Positions 53,476-61,594 of a DNA stretch of 64,000 nucleotides are shown piece after piece (the stretch's first letter is position 1; every line of letters starts with the position of its first letter). This DNA comes from Burkholderiales bacterium (GTDB lineage Bacteria > Pseudomonadota > Gammaproteobacteria > Burkholderiales > Burkholderiaceae_C): NCBI GenBank assembly GCA_029268225.1, contig JAJUGJ010000006.1:96044-160043 (forward strand), read 5' to 3'. A program made the position numbers and the translations under genes. A model generated the notes under the pieces. That model did no database searches. It was not told the DNA's origin and saw nothing but the letters and a program-made list of their open reading frames with translations.

Positions 53476-54351
53476 TCACGGATAGAGTTGCCGTATCTCG
53501 CGGTAATCCTCAGCCGTGACCGGCACGAAGCCCGTCATGCCCAGTTCCTGCAACATCGGCTGCAGGCGCTGGGTGTGACCCAGAAACACCTTGCGGATCT
53601 GCTCTTGCAGCGCTGGGCACAAGGGCGTGCGGATCACGAAGGGGTCGTAGGGGATCGGCTGTGAGCGCCACAGCACACGGATCTCGTCCATGCGGAGGGT
53701 ACCGCGCCGTACCGCTTCGTCGATGGCGGTGCTGGAGACGAACGCCGCATCCACCCGGCCCTGACGCAGAGCCTCCAGCGACCGATCATGCGAACCGGCG
53801 AAGGTGATGCGTGAGAAGTAACTTTCCAGCGAGAGCCCCGTCAGCGACTGGATCGCCTGTTTGGGCAGGACGGCGCCAGAGGTGCTGGCTGGATCGGTGA
53901 GGCTGAGGGTGCGGCCTCGCAGTTGCGACAGGTTTTGCAGGTGCGTCGATCGCTTGCTGATGAGCACCGAGTGGTACGCGCTCGCATCCGGGGTTGCCGG
54001 GCCCGGGCGAAGGCGGAACGAGGCCACCGGTGTGAGCTGGGCACCTCGGCTCATGGCCACGGCGTAGGATGCGGGGCCCATCTGGGCGACATCGATGTCA
54101 CCGGTGAGCAGGCCCTCGATGACGGCGCCATAAGATGTGGTCGGAATCCATGCCACCCGCCTTCCCGTCGTGTGTTCAAGGGCCTTGAGCAGCGGGCGGT
54201 ACTGTTGCGCTTGCCGGTATGGGTCTTTTTCCGGGACCAGGGCCAGTCTCAGCGGCCTGGGGTCTTCGCAGGCATGTGGGGGCTGTGCGACTGCATGCGC
54301 AGGCAGGCCCAGCGCCACGAGCAGGGTGAAGATGTGACGCAGCACGCTCAT
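53476..54351 (-). CDS. PhnD-like periplasmic substrate-binding protein (phosphate/phosphonate type)
   Basis: 291 residues. The signal peptide (LVALGLPAHAVAQ) is followed by a periplasmic binding fold of the PhnD type: LRLALVPEKDPYRQAQQYRPLLKALEHTTGRRVAWI, DIDVAQMGPASYAVAM (ligand hinge), LSLTDPASTSGAVLPK and GRVDAAFVSSTAI. No ABC transporter genes are beside it. Instead its ATG overlaps the stop of the GGDEF-EAL gene (ATGA), so it is more likely a periplasmic ligand sensor for that enzyme than an uptake component (inference). The C-terminus (TGFVPVTAEDYREIRQL) matches the family end. Confidence 0.9.
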   Translation of the reverse strand: MSVLRHIFTLLVALGLPAHAVAQPPHACEDPRPLRLALVPEKDPYRQAQQYRPLLKALEHTTGRRVAWIPTTSYGAVIEGLLTGDIDVAQMGPASYAVAMSRGAQLTPVASFRLRPGPATPDASAYHSVLISKRSTHLQNLSQLRGRTLSLTDPASTSGAVLPKQAIQSLTGLSLESYFSRITFAGSHDRSLEALRQGRVDAAFVSSTAIDEAVRRGTLRMDEIRVLWRSQPIPYDPFVIRTPLCPALQEQIRKVFLGHTQRLQPMLQELGMTGFVPVTAEDYREIRQLYP

Positions 54352-56663
54352 GTGGGGGCCATGGAGGGACGGCTGAGCAGTGCGCTTGCCTGAGTGGCTG
54401 GGATCGGACGACTGAAGAAGTAGCCCTGGACCTGATCGCAGCCCGCAGTTTTCAGGTGCACCAGTTGGTCGACCAGCTCCACGCCTTCGGCCACCACACA
54501 CATGTTGAGGTTGTGCGCCAGCGTGATGATGGAGCTCACGATGACGGCGTCGTCGGGGCTGTTGCGGATGTCATGGATGAAGCCACGGTCGATCTTGAGG
54601 CAGTGGATCGGCAGCGTTCGGATGTAGCCCAGGCTGGAGAAGCCGCTTCCATAGTCATCCAGAGAAATGTGGATGCCCAATCGCTCCAGCTGGTGCAGCA
54701 CGGTGTTGGCCACGTCCATCGATTCCACAAGGCAGGTCTCGGTGATCTCGACCTGGATCAGCTCGCCCGGCAGGTCGTACCGGTGCAGGAGCTGTGAGAT
54801 GCGCTCGGGCAGCATGTCGTCGTGCAGTTGAACGGCCGAGACATTGAAGGCAATGGGCACGAGGCGCTGGCCCTCTTTGCGCCAGCTGGCGAGTTGCCGG
54901 CAGCAGGCTTCAGCCACCCAGTCACCCAGCTCCAAAATGGCGCCGGTGCGCTCCGCCAGGGGAATGAAGTCGTTGGGATAGATGAGTCCCAGCTCCGGGT
55001 GCTGCCAGCGCACGAGGGCCTCGAAGCCGCTGATCTGGTAGTCATTCAGGCTCACCTTGGGCTGAAAGTGGAGCACCAATTCGCCGTCTGCGATCGCATG
55101 CGGCAGGCGTTGGGCGAGGTTGAAGAGCCGTGCGTCGGTGGGGTTCAGGGAGGCGTCATAGAAGGTGTAGCGGGCTCGTCCAGCGCGCTTGGACTGGTAC
55201 ATGGCCGCGTCGGCATTGCGGCACAAGGCGTCGGTGTCGTTGCCGTCACGCGGGAACAGGGCGACACCGATGCTGGGACTCACCTGAATGTCATGGCCGT
55301 CCAGATTGGTGAACGGCTTGCAGAGCTCGGAGACGAGCTTGCTGGCCACCACGGCGGCGTCGTCGGCTCGTGGCAGGGCGGTGAGCAGGATGGCGAATTC
55401 GTCGCCCCCGAGGCGGGCGATGAGGTCTGACTCACGCAAGAGTGCGCGCAGGCGTGCAGACACAGCCTGGAGCAGCAGGTCGCCGACATGATGACCCAGG
55501 GTGTCATTCACTTCCTTGAAGCGATCAAGGTCCATGTACATCAGCGCGTAGTGCTTGCGGTTTCGTCTCGCCTGCTGCAGGTGGCTGCTCAGCAACTCGT
55601 TGAACATGCGCCGGTTTGGCAGACCGGTCAGGGGATCATGGGCGGCCATGACAAAGGCCCGGCGCTTTTCTTCCTCCAGTTGGGTGATCAGGGCACGATT
55701 GCTGCGGTCGGCCTCGGCCAGTGCGGCGGCGTAGCTGGCTTGTCGGCGGATGCCCAAGGTCACCCACGTGGTGGCCGCCAGGAACAAGGCGCTGACCAGG
55801 AGCAGCACGCTCAGGAAGCGCTCGCGCGTGGCCATGTGTGGCGCCAGGATTTCGTCCATCTCCCGGCTGACAATGACCTGGAATGGCATCTGATGGACTT
55901 GCTGATGGCTGGAGAGAAACGCGGGGCCTCGTTCGCGCTCATCCGAGCGCTGCCTGTCGGATGGCTGGCTCACGGGTAGCAGGTGGGAGGTATGCGCGAC
56001 CTGGCTTTGCAGCACGAGGCCCTCTTGGCGAGCCTCTGCAATGACCTCTCCGTTGAGCCGGACGACCTGGATCAAGCCAGTGCGCCCCATGTCGATGTGC
56101 TGATACAGGCGCAGAAAGTAACCGAGGTCCAGCACGACTAGCAGCACCCCTGCGTTGCGGTCATCCGGACCGGGCACGGGGAGCAAGAGCGGAACCTGCC
56201 AGGCCTGCTCATTTCTCTGAGGCCTCGGTGCCAAGGCAATGTGGGCGACGGACTGGCCTGGGGGCGGCTGCAAAAGGTGAAGCAAAGCCGCCCGCAGTTC
56301 GGGAGGATCCTCTCCCGGTGAACTGGCGTAGACACGGCGAAGCGCATCGTCGTACAAGGCGGCCCGCAGGAAGATGCGGTCCGCTGCGATCATCGCGTTC
56401 AAGCGTGAGGGCACCTCTGCAGCGTGGCCGCCGAACCAGCTCTCGGCAGCGATGGCCATCAGTTTGCCGCGATCGATGACCTGGCCCAGGTTTTCGGAGA
56501 TGATGGCTGTGAGGTTCTGCTGCTGGGCGTGGGCGTTCGCACGCGTCAGCATGCGTTCCGACTCCAGGCGTTGCCAGGTGAAACTCCAGACCAGTGCCAG
56601 AAGCCCCAGAGACAGGGTGGCGCTGACGAACATCAGCCAACGGCCATGTCGGGACCCCAGCAT
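54348..56663 (-). CDS. Membrane GGDEF-EAL bifunctional c-di-GMP enzyme
   Basis: About 771 residues. One helix (LMFVSATLSLGLLALVWSF), a periplasmic CHASE-like sensor domain of about 230 residues and a second helix (VLLLVSALFLAATTWVTL) precede GGDEF and EAL domains. The GGDEF site is intact (RLGGDEFAI), with HDPLTGLPNRRMF before it. The EAL site is also intact (FEALVRW, VEITETCLVE, DDYGSGFSSLGY, EGVEL), so both synthesis and hydrolysis of c-di-GMP are possible. Start uncertain: I use the ATG at 56663, but in-frame GTG 56705 or TTG 56753 could be used. Downstream overlap with the PhnD-like gene suggests ligand control. Confidence 0.9.
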   Translation of the reverse strand: MLGSRHGRWLMFVSATLSLGLLALVWSFTWQRLESERMLTRANAHAQQQNLTAIISENLGQVIDRGKLMAIAAESWFGGHAAEVPSRLNAMIAADRIFLRAALYDDALRRVYASSPGEDPPELRAALLHLLQPPPGQSVAHIALAPRPQRNEQAWQVPLLLPVPGPDDRNAGVLLVVLDLGYFLRLYQHIDMGRTGLIQVVRLNGEVIAEARQEGLVLQSQVAHTSHLLPVSQPSDRQRSDERERGPAFLSSHQQVHQMPFQVIVSREMDEILAPHMATRERFLSVLLLVSALFLAATTWVTLGIRRQASYAAALAEADRSNRALITQLEEEKRRAFVMAAHDPLTGLPNRRMFNELLSSHLQQARRNRKHYALMYMDLDRFKEVNDTLGHHVGDLLLQAVSARLRALLRESDLIARLGGDEFAILLTALPRADDAAVVASKLVSELCKPFTNLDGHDIQVSPSIGVALFPRDGNDTDALCRNADAAMYQSKRAGRARYTFYDASLNPTDARLFNLAQRLPHAIADGELVLHFQPKVSLNDYQISGFEALVRWQHPELGLIYPNDFIPLAERTGAILELGDWVAEACCRQLASWRKEGQRLVPIAFNVSAVQLHDDMLPERISQLLHRYDLPGELIQVEITETCLVESMDVANTVLHQLERLGIHISLDDYGSGFSSLGYIRTLPIHCLKIDRGFIHDIRNSPDDAVIVSSIITLAHNLNMCVVAEGVELVDQLVHLKTAGCDQVQGYFFSRPIPATQASALLSRPSMAPT

Positions 56664-56776
56664 AGCGAGCCATGCGCAGTTCGGCAGAGAGGAAAGGGGG
56701 CGCACGATGAGAGACAACCAGAAAGCCGCGAGTCTGCGACCGGTGTGTGTCAAACCGTTGACAAGCCCTGAAATGA

Positions 56777-56801
56777 CAAGGCGCCCTGAAAGGGCGCCTT
56801 G
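56777..56801. terminator. 11-bp GC-rich stem-loop downstream of the TolC-family gene
   Basis: Arms 56777-56787 and 56791-56801 pair perfectly over 11 bp with a 3-base loop. It lies 30 bases after the leftward TolC-family stop and before the GGDEF-EAL gene. No strong T-run follows, so termination may be partial. Confidence 0.7.
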
Positions 56802-56830
56802 TGGGGTTGGTCAGAGAAGCTGAGCCGCGA

Positions 56831-58675
56831 TCAGCGGTTGCTTTCCTTGACGATGACCCATTTGCCGTCAATCTGCTTCCAGGTCAGCACCTTGACGCTG
56901 TTGTCCTTGTAGTTGCTGGAGCTGTACTTCTGGTCGAAGCGCGTCACGACAGTGTCACCCACGGCCTGCGTCTGGATGTTGTCGAGTGTCAACTCGATCG
57001 TGCCGGTCTTGCCGACCAGGCGACGACGCTCCTGAATCCACTTGGCCGAGGTGCTGCGGCTGGGGGCGAAGTCCTTGGCGTAGAAAGCCAGATACCCATC
57101 CACGTCCTTTGCCATCCAGGTGTCAGCCCAGTCGCGCAGGCGCTGTGAGACGGTGACCACTGCGGGTGAGGGTGCCGGAGCGGGGGCGCTGGGCGCAGCG
57201 ACCACCGGAGTGGCCGCGGTGATGGCAGGCACCGCCAGCTTGCGAGCGCGGGCATCGAGTTCACCCAGGCTGGTGGCCTTCACGTCGATGGCGGTCACCG
57301 GGCAGCGTTGGGCCGCGTCGTTGGCGGCCTGCCAGTCCTGCGGGGCGCCTTCGGTACCTTCGGTGTCTCGAGACAGTCCGAGGGTGCTGGTGAGGCTGTG
57401 TTTGGCGGCCTGGGTGCGTGCGTACGCCAACTGCAGATCAGATTCGGCGTTGGCGTAGGAGCGCTTGGCGGTGTAGAGCTCGTTTTCAGCGTTCAGCAGG
57501 TCCAGCAGGCTGCGCTGGCCGATGTCAAACTGCTGACGGTAGGCGTCACGGGCTTTCTCGATGGCCAGCACGTTGCGATCGAGTGCCACCAGCTGGTCTT
57601 GCAGCTTGCGTATGTCGTTGTGAGCGATGGCCACAGTCTGGCGAACGTCACGGCAGGCGCGGTCACGCTGGTCGGCGGCCTGGTTGAGCAGGTCGGCGTA
57701 CTGACGCACGCGAGCTTTGTCACTGCCGCCGTTGAAGAGGTTCCAGTTCAGCAGGATTTCTGCCGAGCTGTCACGCTTTTGGTCTTGCACGCCGTCGAAG
57801 TTCTTGCCCACGCCAGTGCGCACACGTGCTTCCACGGTGGGTTGGTAGCGGCTTTCGGCGCCCTTGGCCTGAGCTTGTGCAGCGCGCAGGTTTTCAATGG
57901 CGGCACTGATGCTGGCGTGCTTGGACAAGGCCTGGTTGATGGTGTCGACATTGCCTGGAAGGATGCCCTTGGACAGGTCGACGCCCAGCGTGGCCGATGT
58001 GGCGGAAGGGACGTCGCCCACGATGCGCAGGTAGCGGGCGCTGACATCGTGCAGGTTGGCCAGTTCGGTGGTCAGGTTGGACTCTGCCAAAGCCAGGCGG
58101 GCGTTGGCCTGTTCGGCATCGACACCGCGGCCGATGCCAGCCTTGAACTTGGTTTGCAACTGGTCAAAGGCGTACTTGTGCTGGACGTAGTTGTCTTCGG
58201 CCAGCGTGACGAGCTTGCGGTAGCGCTCCACGTCCAGATAGGCGCGAGCGGCTTCCAGCGCGGTGTCTTCGGTGGTGCTGAGGAACTCGAAGTAGCGGGT
58301 GAGGCGCGCGTGATCAAGCCGTGTCACTTCCTGTCGCGTGGCCATGCCGTCCCACAGGATCTGGCTGGCGCTCAGGGCCAGACCGGTGCGGCTGAGGCTT
58401 TGCGATGTGGGGCTGCGCGAGGTGATGCGGTCGTTGTCACGACCTACGCTGGCTGTCAGGTCGACGCTGGGCAGGTACTGGCCTCGGGCAACATCCACCT
58501 CGTTGCCTGCGGCACGCAGGGCATTGAGGCGCGCAGTGACGTCAGGGTTGTTGTTGATGGCCTGTTGCACGGCCGCAGCCAGGCCGGTGGGTTGTGCGCT
58601 TTGTGCGTGGGCGGCGACGGACAGGATGGCCAGGCTCAGGGCTGTCAGGCTCAGCTTGATCGTTTTGTTGTTCAC
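56831..58675 (-). CDS. TolC-family outer-membrane channel with C-terminal NTF2-like domain
   Basis: 614 residues. A signal peptide (LTALSLAILSVAAHA) precedes the TolC/AggA-type helical barrel: two internally similar halves, SASQILWDGMATRQEV and LNWNLFNGGSDKARV being the repeated outer-strand motifs, with LDLLNAENELYTAKRSY in the second coiled coil. After a Pro/Ala linker (near residue 485-500) comes an NTF2/SnoaL-like domain (LRDWADTWMAKDVDGYLAFYAKDFAPS to KWVIVKES), unusual for the family. It probably serves as the outer-membrane exit for the adhesin, like LapE. The GTG at 58675 has a GAGGA site six bases upstream; the longer frame upstream is not supported. Confidence 0.92.
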   Translation of the reverse strand: MNNKTIKLSLTALSLAILSVAAHAQSAQPTGLAAAVQQAINNNPDVTARLNALRAAGNEVDVARGQYLPSVDLTASVGRDNDRITSRSPTSQSLSRTGLALSASQILWDGMATRQEVTRLDHARLTRYFEFLSTTEDTALEAARAYLDVERYRKLVTLAEDNYVQHKYAFDQLQTKFKAGIGRGVDAEQANARLALAESNLTTELANLHDVSARYLRIVGDVPSATSATLGVDLSKGILPGNVDTINQALSKHASISAAIENLRAAQAQAKGAESRYQPTVEARVRTGVGKNFDGVQDQKRDSSAEILLNWNLFNGGSDKARVRQYADLLNQAADQRDRACRDVRQTVAIAHNDIRKLQDQLVALDRNVLAIEKARDAYRQQFDIGQRSLLDLLNAENELYTAKRSYANAESDLQLAYARTQAAKHSLTSTLGLSRDTEGTEGAPQDWQAANDAAQRCPVTAIDVKATSLGELDARARKLAVPAITAATPVVAAPSAPAPAPSPAVVTVSQRLRDWADTWMAKDVDGYLAFYAKDFAPSRSTSAKWIQERRRLVGKTGTIELTLDNIQTQAVGDTVVTRFDQKYSSSNYKDNSVKVLTWKQIDGKWVIVKESNR

Positions 58676-58737
58676 GTAATCCTCAATTTCATGTGCGCAA
58701 ACACCGCCCAGCTGCCGAAACGGCGCTGTGGCTGCTC

Positions 58738-58762
58738 CATGACACAAAGGGCTTGTGTCATG
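58738..58762. promoter_or_regulatory. 10-bp perfect inverted repeat between tolC-like gene and lapG
   Basis: Arms CATGACACAA (58738-58747) and TTGTGTCATG (58753-58762) are perfect reverse complements separated by 5 bases. The site lies about 63 bases upstream of the tolC-like start and 115 bases upstream of lapG in their divergent promoter region (58676-58877). It fits an operator for a dimeric regulator; a transcript hairpin is the alternative. Confidence 0.55.
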
Positions 58763-58877
58763 ATCTGGGCATTCTGGCATCAAATTATGCTTACAGATTC
58801 TTACATTATCCGGCATTGATCAGCCCCCACCAGAATGGGGGGGCGTATCGGGATGCACCATTGGCTGAGTCTTTCGT

Positions 58878-59579
58878 TTGCGTGTGATCTGGCGTTCACT
58901 GTTGCTCAGACATTTCAGTGCTGAAGGGAGCAGGCTGGGTTGCGCGCGAGCTGCCTTGCTGGCGGTTTGCCTGGTGTGGGTTGGCGTAGGCAGTCATGCA
59001 TGGGTGTCGGAGCGCATGTTGACGCAGGCGCAGCGCTTGGGGCCTTCAGTGGCGGCGCGGGCGCAGTTGCTGGCGCAAGAAATCATGGAGGCCCAAGATC
59101 TGGAGGAGGAGTCCCGTCTCAAGGGCGTCAACACTTTCTTCAATCGCGCCATTCAGTTCCGTGATGACAAGGATGTGTGGGGACAGCTGGATTACTGGGC
59201 TTCACCGCTGGAGATGATGAACCGGGGGCAGGGTGATTGCGAGGACTTCGCGATCGCCAAGTACTTTGCCCTGATGGCAGCTGGGGTGCCCAGCGCCAAG
59301 TTGCGTCTGGTGTACGTGCGAGCACAGATCGGTGCCGTCACGCAGGCCCACATGGTGCTCGCGTATTACAGCGACCCCCTGGCCGAGCCGCTGATTCTCG
59401 ACAATTTGTTGGGTGACATTCGTCCGGCTTCGCGCCGGCCGGATCTCAAACCCGTGTTCAGTTTCAACGCCGAAGGCATGTGGCAAGGGGTGGGCGCGTC
59501 CAGCGCCGGCGATCCTTCGGCCCGCTTGTCACGCTGGCGGGACATGTTAACGAAAGCCAAGGCCGAAGGCTGGTGGTGA
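58878..59579 (+). CDS. lapG: LapG-type periplasmic cysteine protease (transglutaminase-like)
   Basis: 233 residues. The N-terminal hydrophobic segment (ALLAVCLVWVGVGSHAW) is a signal or anchor. The bacterial transglutaminase-like cysteine protease fold follows with all three catalytic residues: Cys in GQGDCEDFAIAKY, His in QAHMVLAYY and Asp in LILDNLLGD. LapG cleaves LapA-type adhesins near their N-terminus and requires calcium; acidic residues around DDKD and EDFA could serve that. The start is uncertain between TTG 58878 and GTG 58884, and no strong ribosome site is seen. It is followed 13 bases later by lapD, the expected inhibitor. Confidence 0.93.
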   Translation: MRVIWRSLLLRHFSAEGSRLGCARAALLAVCLVWVGVGSHAWVSERMLTQAQRLGPSVAARAQLLAQEIMEAQDLEEESRLKGVNTFFNRAIQFRDDKDVWGQLDYWASPLEMMNRGQGDCEDFAIAKYFALMAAGVPSAKLRLVYVRAQIGAVTQAHMVLAYYSDPLAEPLILDNLLGDIRPASRRPDLKPVFSFNAEGMWQGVGASSAGDPSARLSRWRDMLTKAKAEGWW

Positions 59580-59592
59580 GGATGGTGCAGGT

Positions 59593-61509
59593 ATGTCATT
59601 GATTCGTCAGATCTGGTTGCTGCTGCTGGGTACGCTGTTATTAGCGTTTCTGGGCAGTTTTGCGGTGTGGATGGCGTCATCGCAGGGCTATCTGGAGACG
59701 CAGTTGCGGATGAAGAATGCCGACAACGCGCAGGCTTTGGCCCTGAACCTGTCACAGCAAAAGGGCGATGCCATTGCGATGGAGTTGGCGGTGATGGCCA
59801 TGTTTGACACGGGCTATTACCAACGGATCACGTTGAAGGACGCCACGGGCAAGGTGGTGTTCAACCAGGTCTCGGACGCAGGCGGCCAGCAGTCGGCTGT
59901 GCCGGCGTGGTTCGTAAATCTGATGCCGGTGGTGTCTGCGCCGGGGGTGGCTCAGGTGTCTGACGGCTGGCGTGCTCTGGGCTCGGTCGAGGTGGTGAGT
60001 CATTCCGCGTTTGCCCATGCGCAGTTGTGGGAAGGGGCGTTGAAAACGGCTGGATGGTTGGCGTTGCTGGGGGGGGTGTCCGGTGTGCTGGCCACTTTCG
60101 GGGTGCGTGGCATCCGCCAGCCGCTGGAGGCCACGGTGGGGCAAGCGCAGGCGCTGATGGAGCGTCGCTTCATCACGGTCAAGGAACCACGGGTGCCGGA
60201 ATTGGCGCGCTTGTCTCAGGCGATGAATGGTGTGGTGATGCGTTTGAAGGCCTTGTTCGACGAGCAGGCCACACAGGTGGAGGTGCTGCGTCAGCAGGCA
60301 CATTGCGATCCGCTCACCGGGTTGTCGCACCGGGCCCATTTCATGACCCAATTGGCCAGTGCCTTGCAGGATGAAGAAGGCGCAGGTGCCGGGGTGTTGT
60401 ATTTCTTGCGGGTGAGTGATCTGCAGGGCTTGAACCACAGCCTGGGGCACATGCAGACCGATGCCCTGTTACAAAAGTTGGGGCAGTCTTTGAGAGAGGC
60501 GACACAGAGCGCCAGTGGTGCGTGTGTGGGGCGCCTGAACGGCGGGGACTTTGCCGTGTGTGTGCAGGGGGTGGATGCTTTGCGTGAGGTGGCCCCGCAG
60601 GCCTGCGTGCAAGCTTGGCAAGGGGTGCTCAGCCGGGAAGGTGTCTCGGCGTCGTTTGCGCTGGGGGGGGTGACGTGGGCACGCGGCATGTCCGAACCCC
60701 AGGTGTTGGCCGCGGCGGATTCCGCGCTGGCACGTGCAGAGGCGCGCGGACCGTTTGCCGTGGAGGTGGGGCATAGCGACGAGGGCGCTGACCGAGTTCT
60801 GGGTGAGGATGCCTGGCGTCAAAGCCTTTTGGAGGCATTGGCGGAGCGCCGAGGGCGTTTGGTGACGTTCCCAGTGGTGGACCGCCAGGGCAAGTTGGTG
60901 CATCACGAGTGTCCGATGCGTCTCCAGGTGGCGCGCGATGGTGCGTTTGAAGTGGCTTCGACCTGGTTGCCGATGGCCTTGCGTACGGCCTTGATGTCTC
61001 AGATTGACGCCTTGGCGGTGAGTTTGGCACTGGAGGCGATTTCACAGGATCGGGTGCCACGGGGCGTCAACCTGTCGCCCGCGTCTTTGCTGGACAGTGG
61101 TTTTGTGCCGCGGGTGCGCGCTTTGCTGATGGCCTCACCCAAAGCCACTCGGCTGTTGTGGCTGGAGGTTGCCGAGAGTGCGGCTGTGGAGCGTTTCGAG
61201 CTGGTTCGCGAGTTGTGCAAGCAGCTTCGGCCCTTGGGCGCTCGCATTGGCTTGGAGCACGCTGGGGAGCGTCTGACGCGCATCGAGTTCTTGTTTGAGG
61301 CGGGTCTTGATTATGTGAAGCTCGATGCCTCTGTGATTCAGGGGGTATCGCGTGATGCCGCACGTGCAGCGTTCGTCCAGGCCACGGTGGGCATGTTGCA
61401 TGGTTTGGGCTTGCAGGTGTATGCCGAGGGCGTGAGCGATGGCGCCGATGTGCCCGTGTTGTTCCAGTTGGGACTGGATGGGTTGACGGGGCCAGTGATG
61501 AAGCTTTGA
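59593..61509 (+). CDS. lapD: LapD-type c-di-GMP receptor (degenerate GGDEF and EAL)
   Basis: 638 residues. A first helix (LWLLLLGTLLLAFLGSFAVW), a periplasmic LapD/MoxY-N domain (about 35-145), a second helix and a HAMP-like segment precede cytoplasmic GGDEF and EAL domains. Both active sites are lost: RLNGGDFAV replaces GGDEF, and HECPMRL stands at the EAL position. These changes fit a binding-only receptor. When c-di-GMP binds the EAL domain, LapD sequesters LapG and the adhesin stays on the surface. A run of eight G's (60663-60670) lies inside the GGDEF part. It ends 85 bases before the convergent adhesin gene. Confidence 0.95.
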   Translation: MSLIRQIWLLLLGTLLLAFLGSFAVWMASSQGYLETQLRMKNADNAQALALNLSQQKGDAIAMELAVMAMFDTGYYQRITLKDATGKVVFNQVSDAGGQQSAVPAWFVNLMPVVSAPGVAQVSDGWRALGSVEVVSHSAFAHAQLWEGALKTAGWLALLGGVSGVLATFGVRGIRQPLEATVGQAQALMERRFITVKEPRVPELARLSQAMNGVVMRLKALFDEQATQVEVLRQQAHCDPLTGLSHRAHFMTQLASALQDEEGAGAGVLYFLRVSDLQGLNHSLGHMQTDALLQKLGQSLREATQSASGACVGRLNGGDFAVCVQGVDALREVAPQACVQAWQGVLSREGVSASFALGGVTWARGMSEPQVLAAADSALARAEARGPFAVEVGHSDEGADRVLGEDAWRQSLLEALAERRGRLVTFPVVDRQGKLVHHECPMRLQVARDGAFEVASTWLPMALRTALMSQIDALAVSLALEAISQDRVPRGVNLSPASLLDSGFVPRVRALLMASPKATRLLWLEVAESAAVERFELVRELCKQLRPLGARIGLEHAGERLTRIEFLFEAGLDYVKLDASVIQGVSRDAARAAFVQATVGMLHGLGLQVYAEGVSDGADVPVLFQLGLDGLTGPVMKL

Positions 61510-61544
61510 ATGCGCGCTGACGTTCGGTTGGCGGTGACAATGAG

Positions 61545-61568
61545 AAACGGCCCCCGAGGGGGCCGTTT
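61545..61568. terminator. Bidirectional intrinsic terminator between lapD and the adhesin gene
   Basis: CGGCCCCC (61548-61555) pairs with GGGGGCCG (61558-61565), flanked by AAA on the left and TTTTT on the right. The A/T flanks suit termination in both directions, as needed for convergent genes. The innermost pair must open to allow a four-base loop. Confidence 0.9.
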
Positions 61569-61594
61569 TTGTTGGGATCGCGTTGCGGCCTTGA

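Noticed and set aside
58776..58790. Possible sigma-54 promoter (GG...GC) upstream of lapG
   Set aside because: GG at 58776 and GC at 58789 are separated by 11 rather than 10 bases, and the flanks match the consensus poorly.
57308..58819. 503-codon plus-strand frame opposite the TolC-family gene
   Set aside because: Val/Gly/Ala-rich shadow. The minus strand shows a signal peptide, TolC repeats and a good ribosome site.
60663..60670. G8 run in lapD as a phase-variation tract
   Set aside because: It lies deep in the gene in a GC-rich genome where runs of 7-8 G occur several times in this window (for example 2485 and 35821). There is no sign of frame disturbance.
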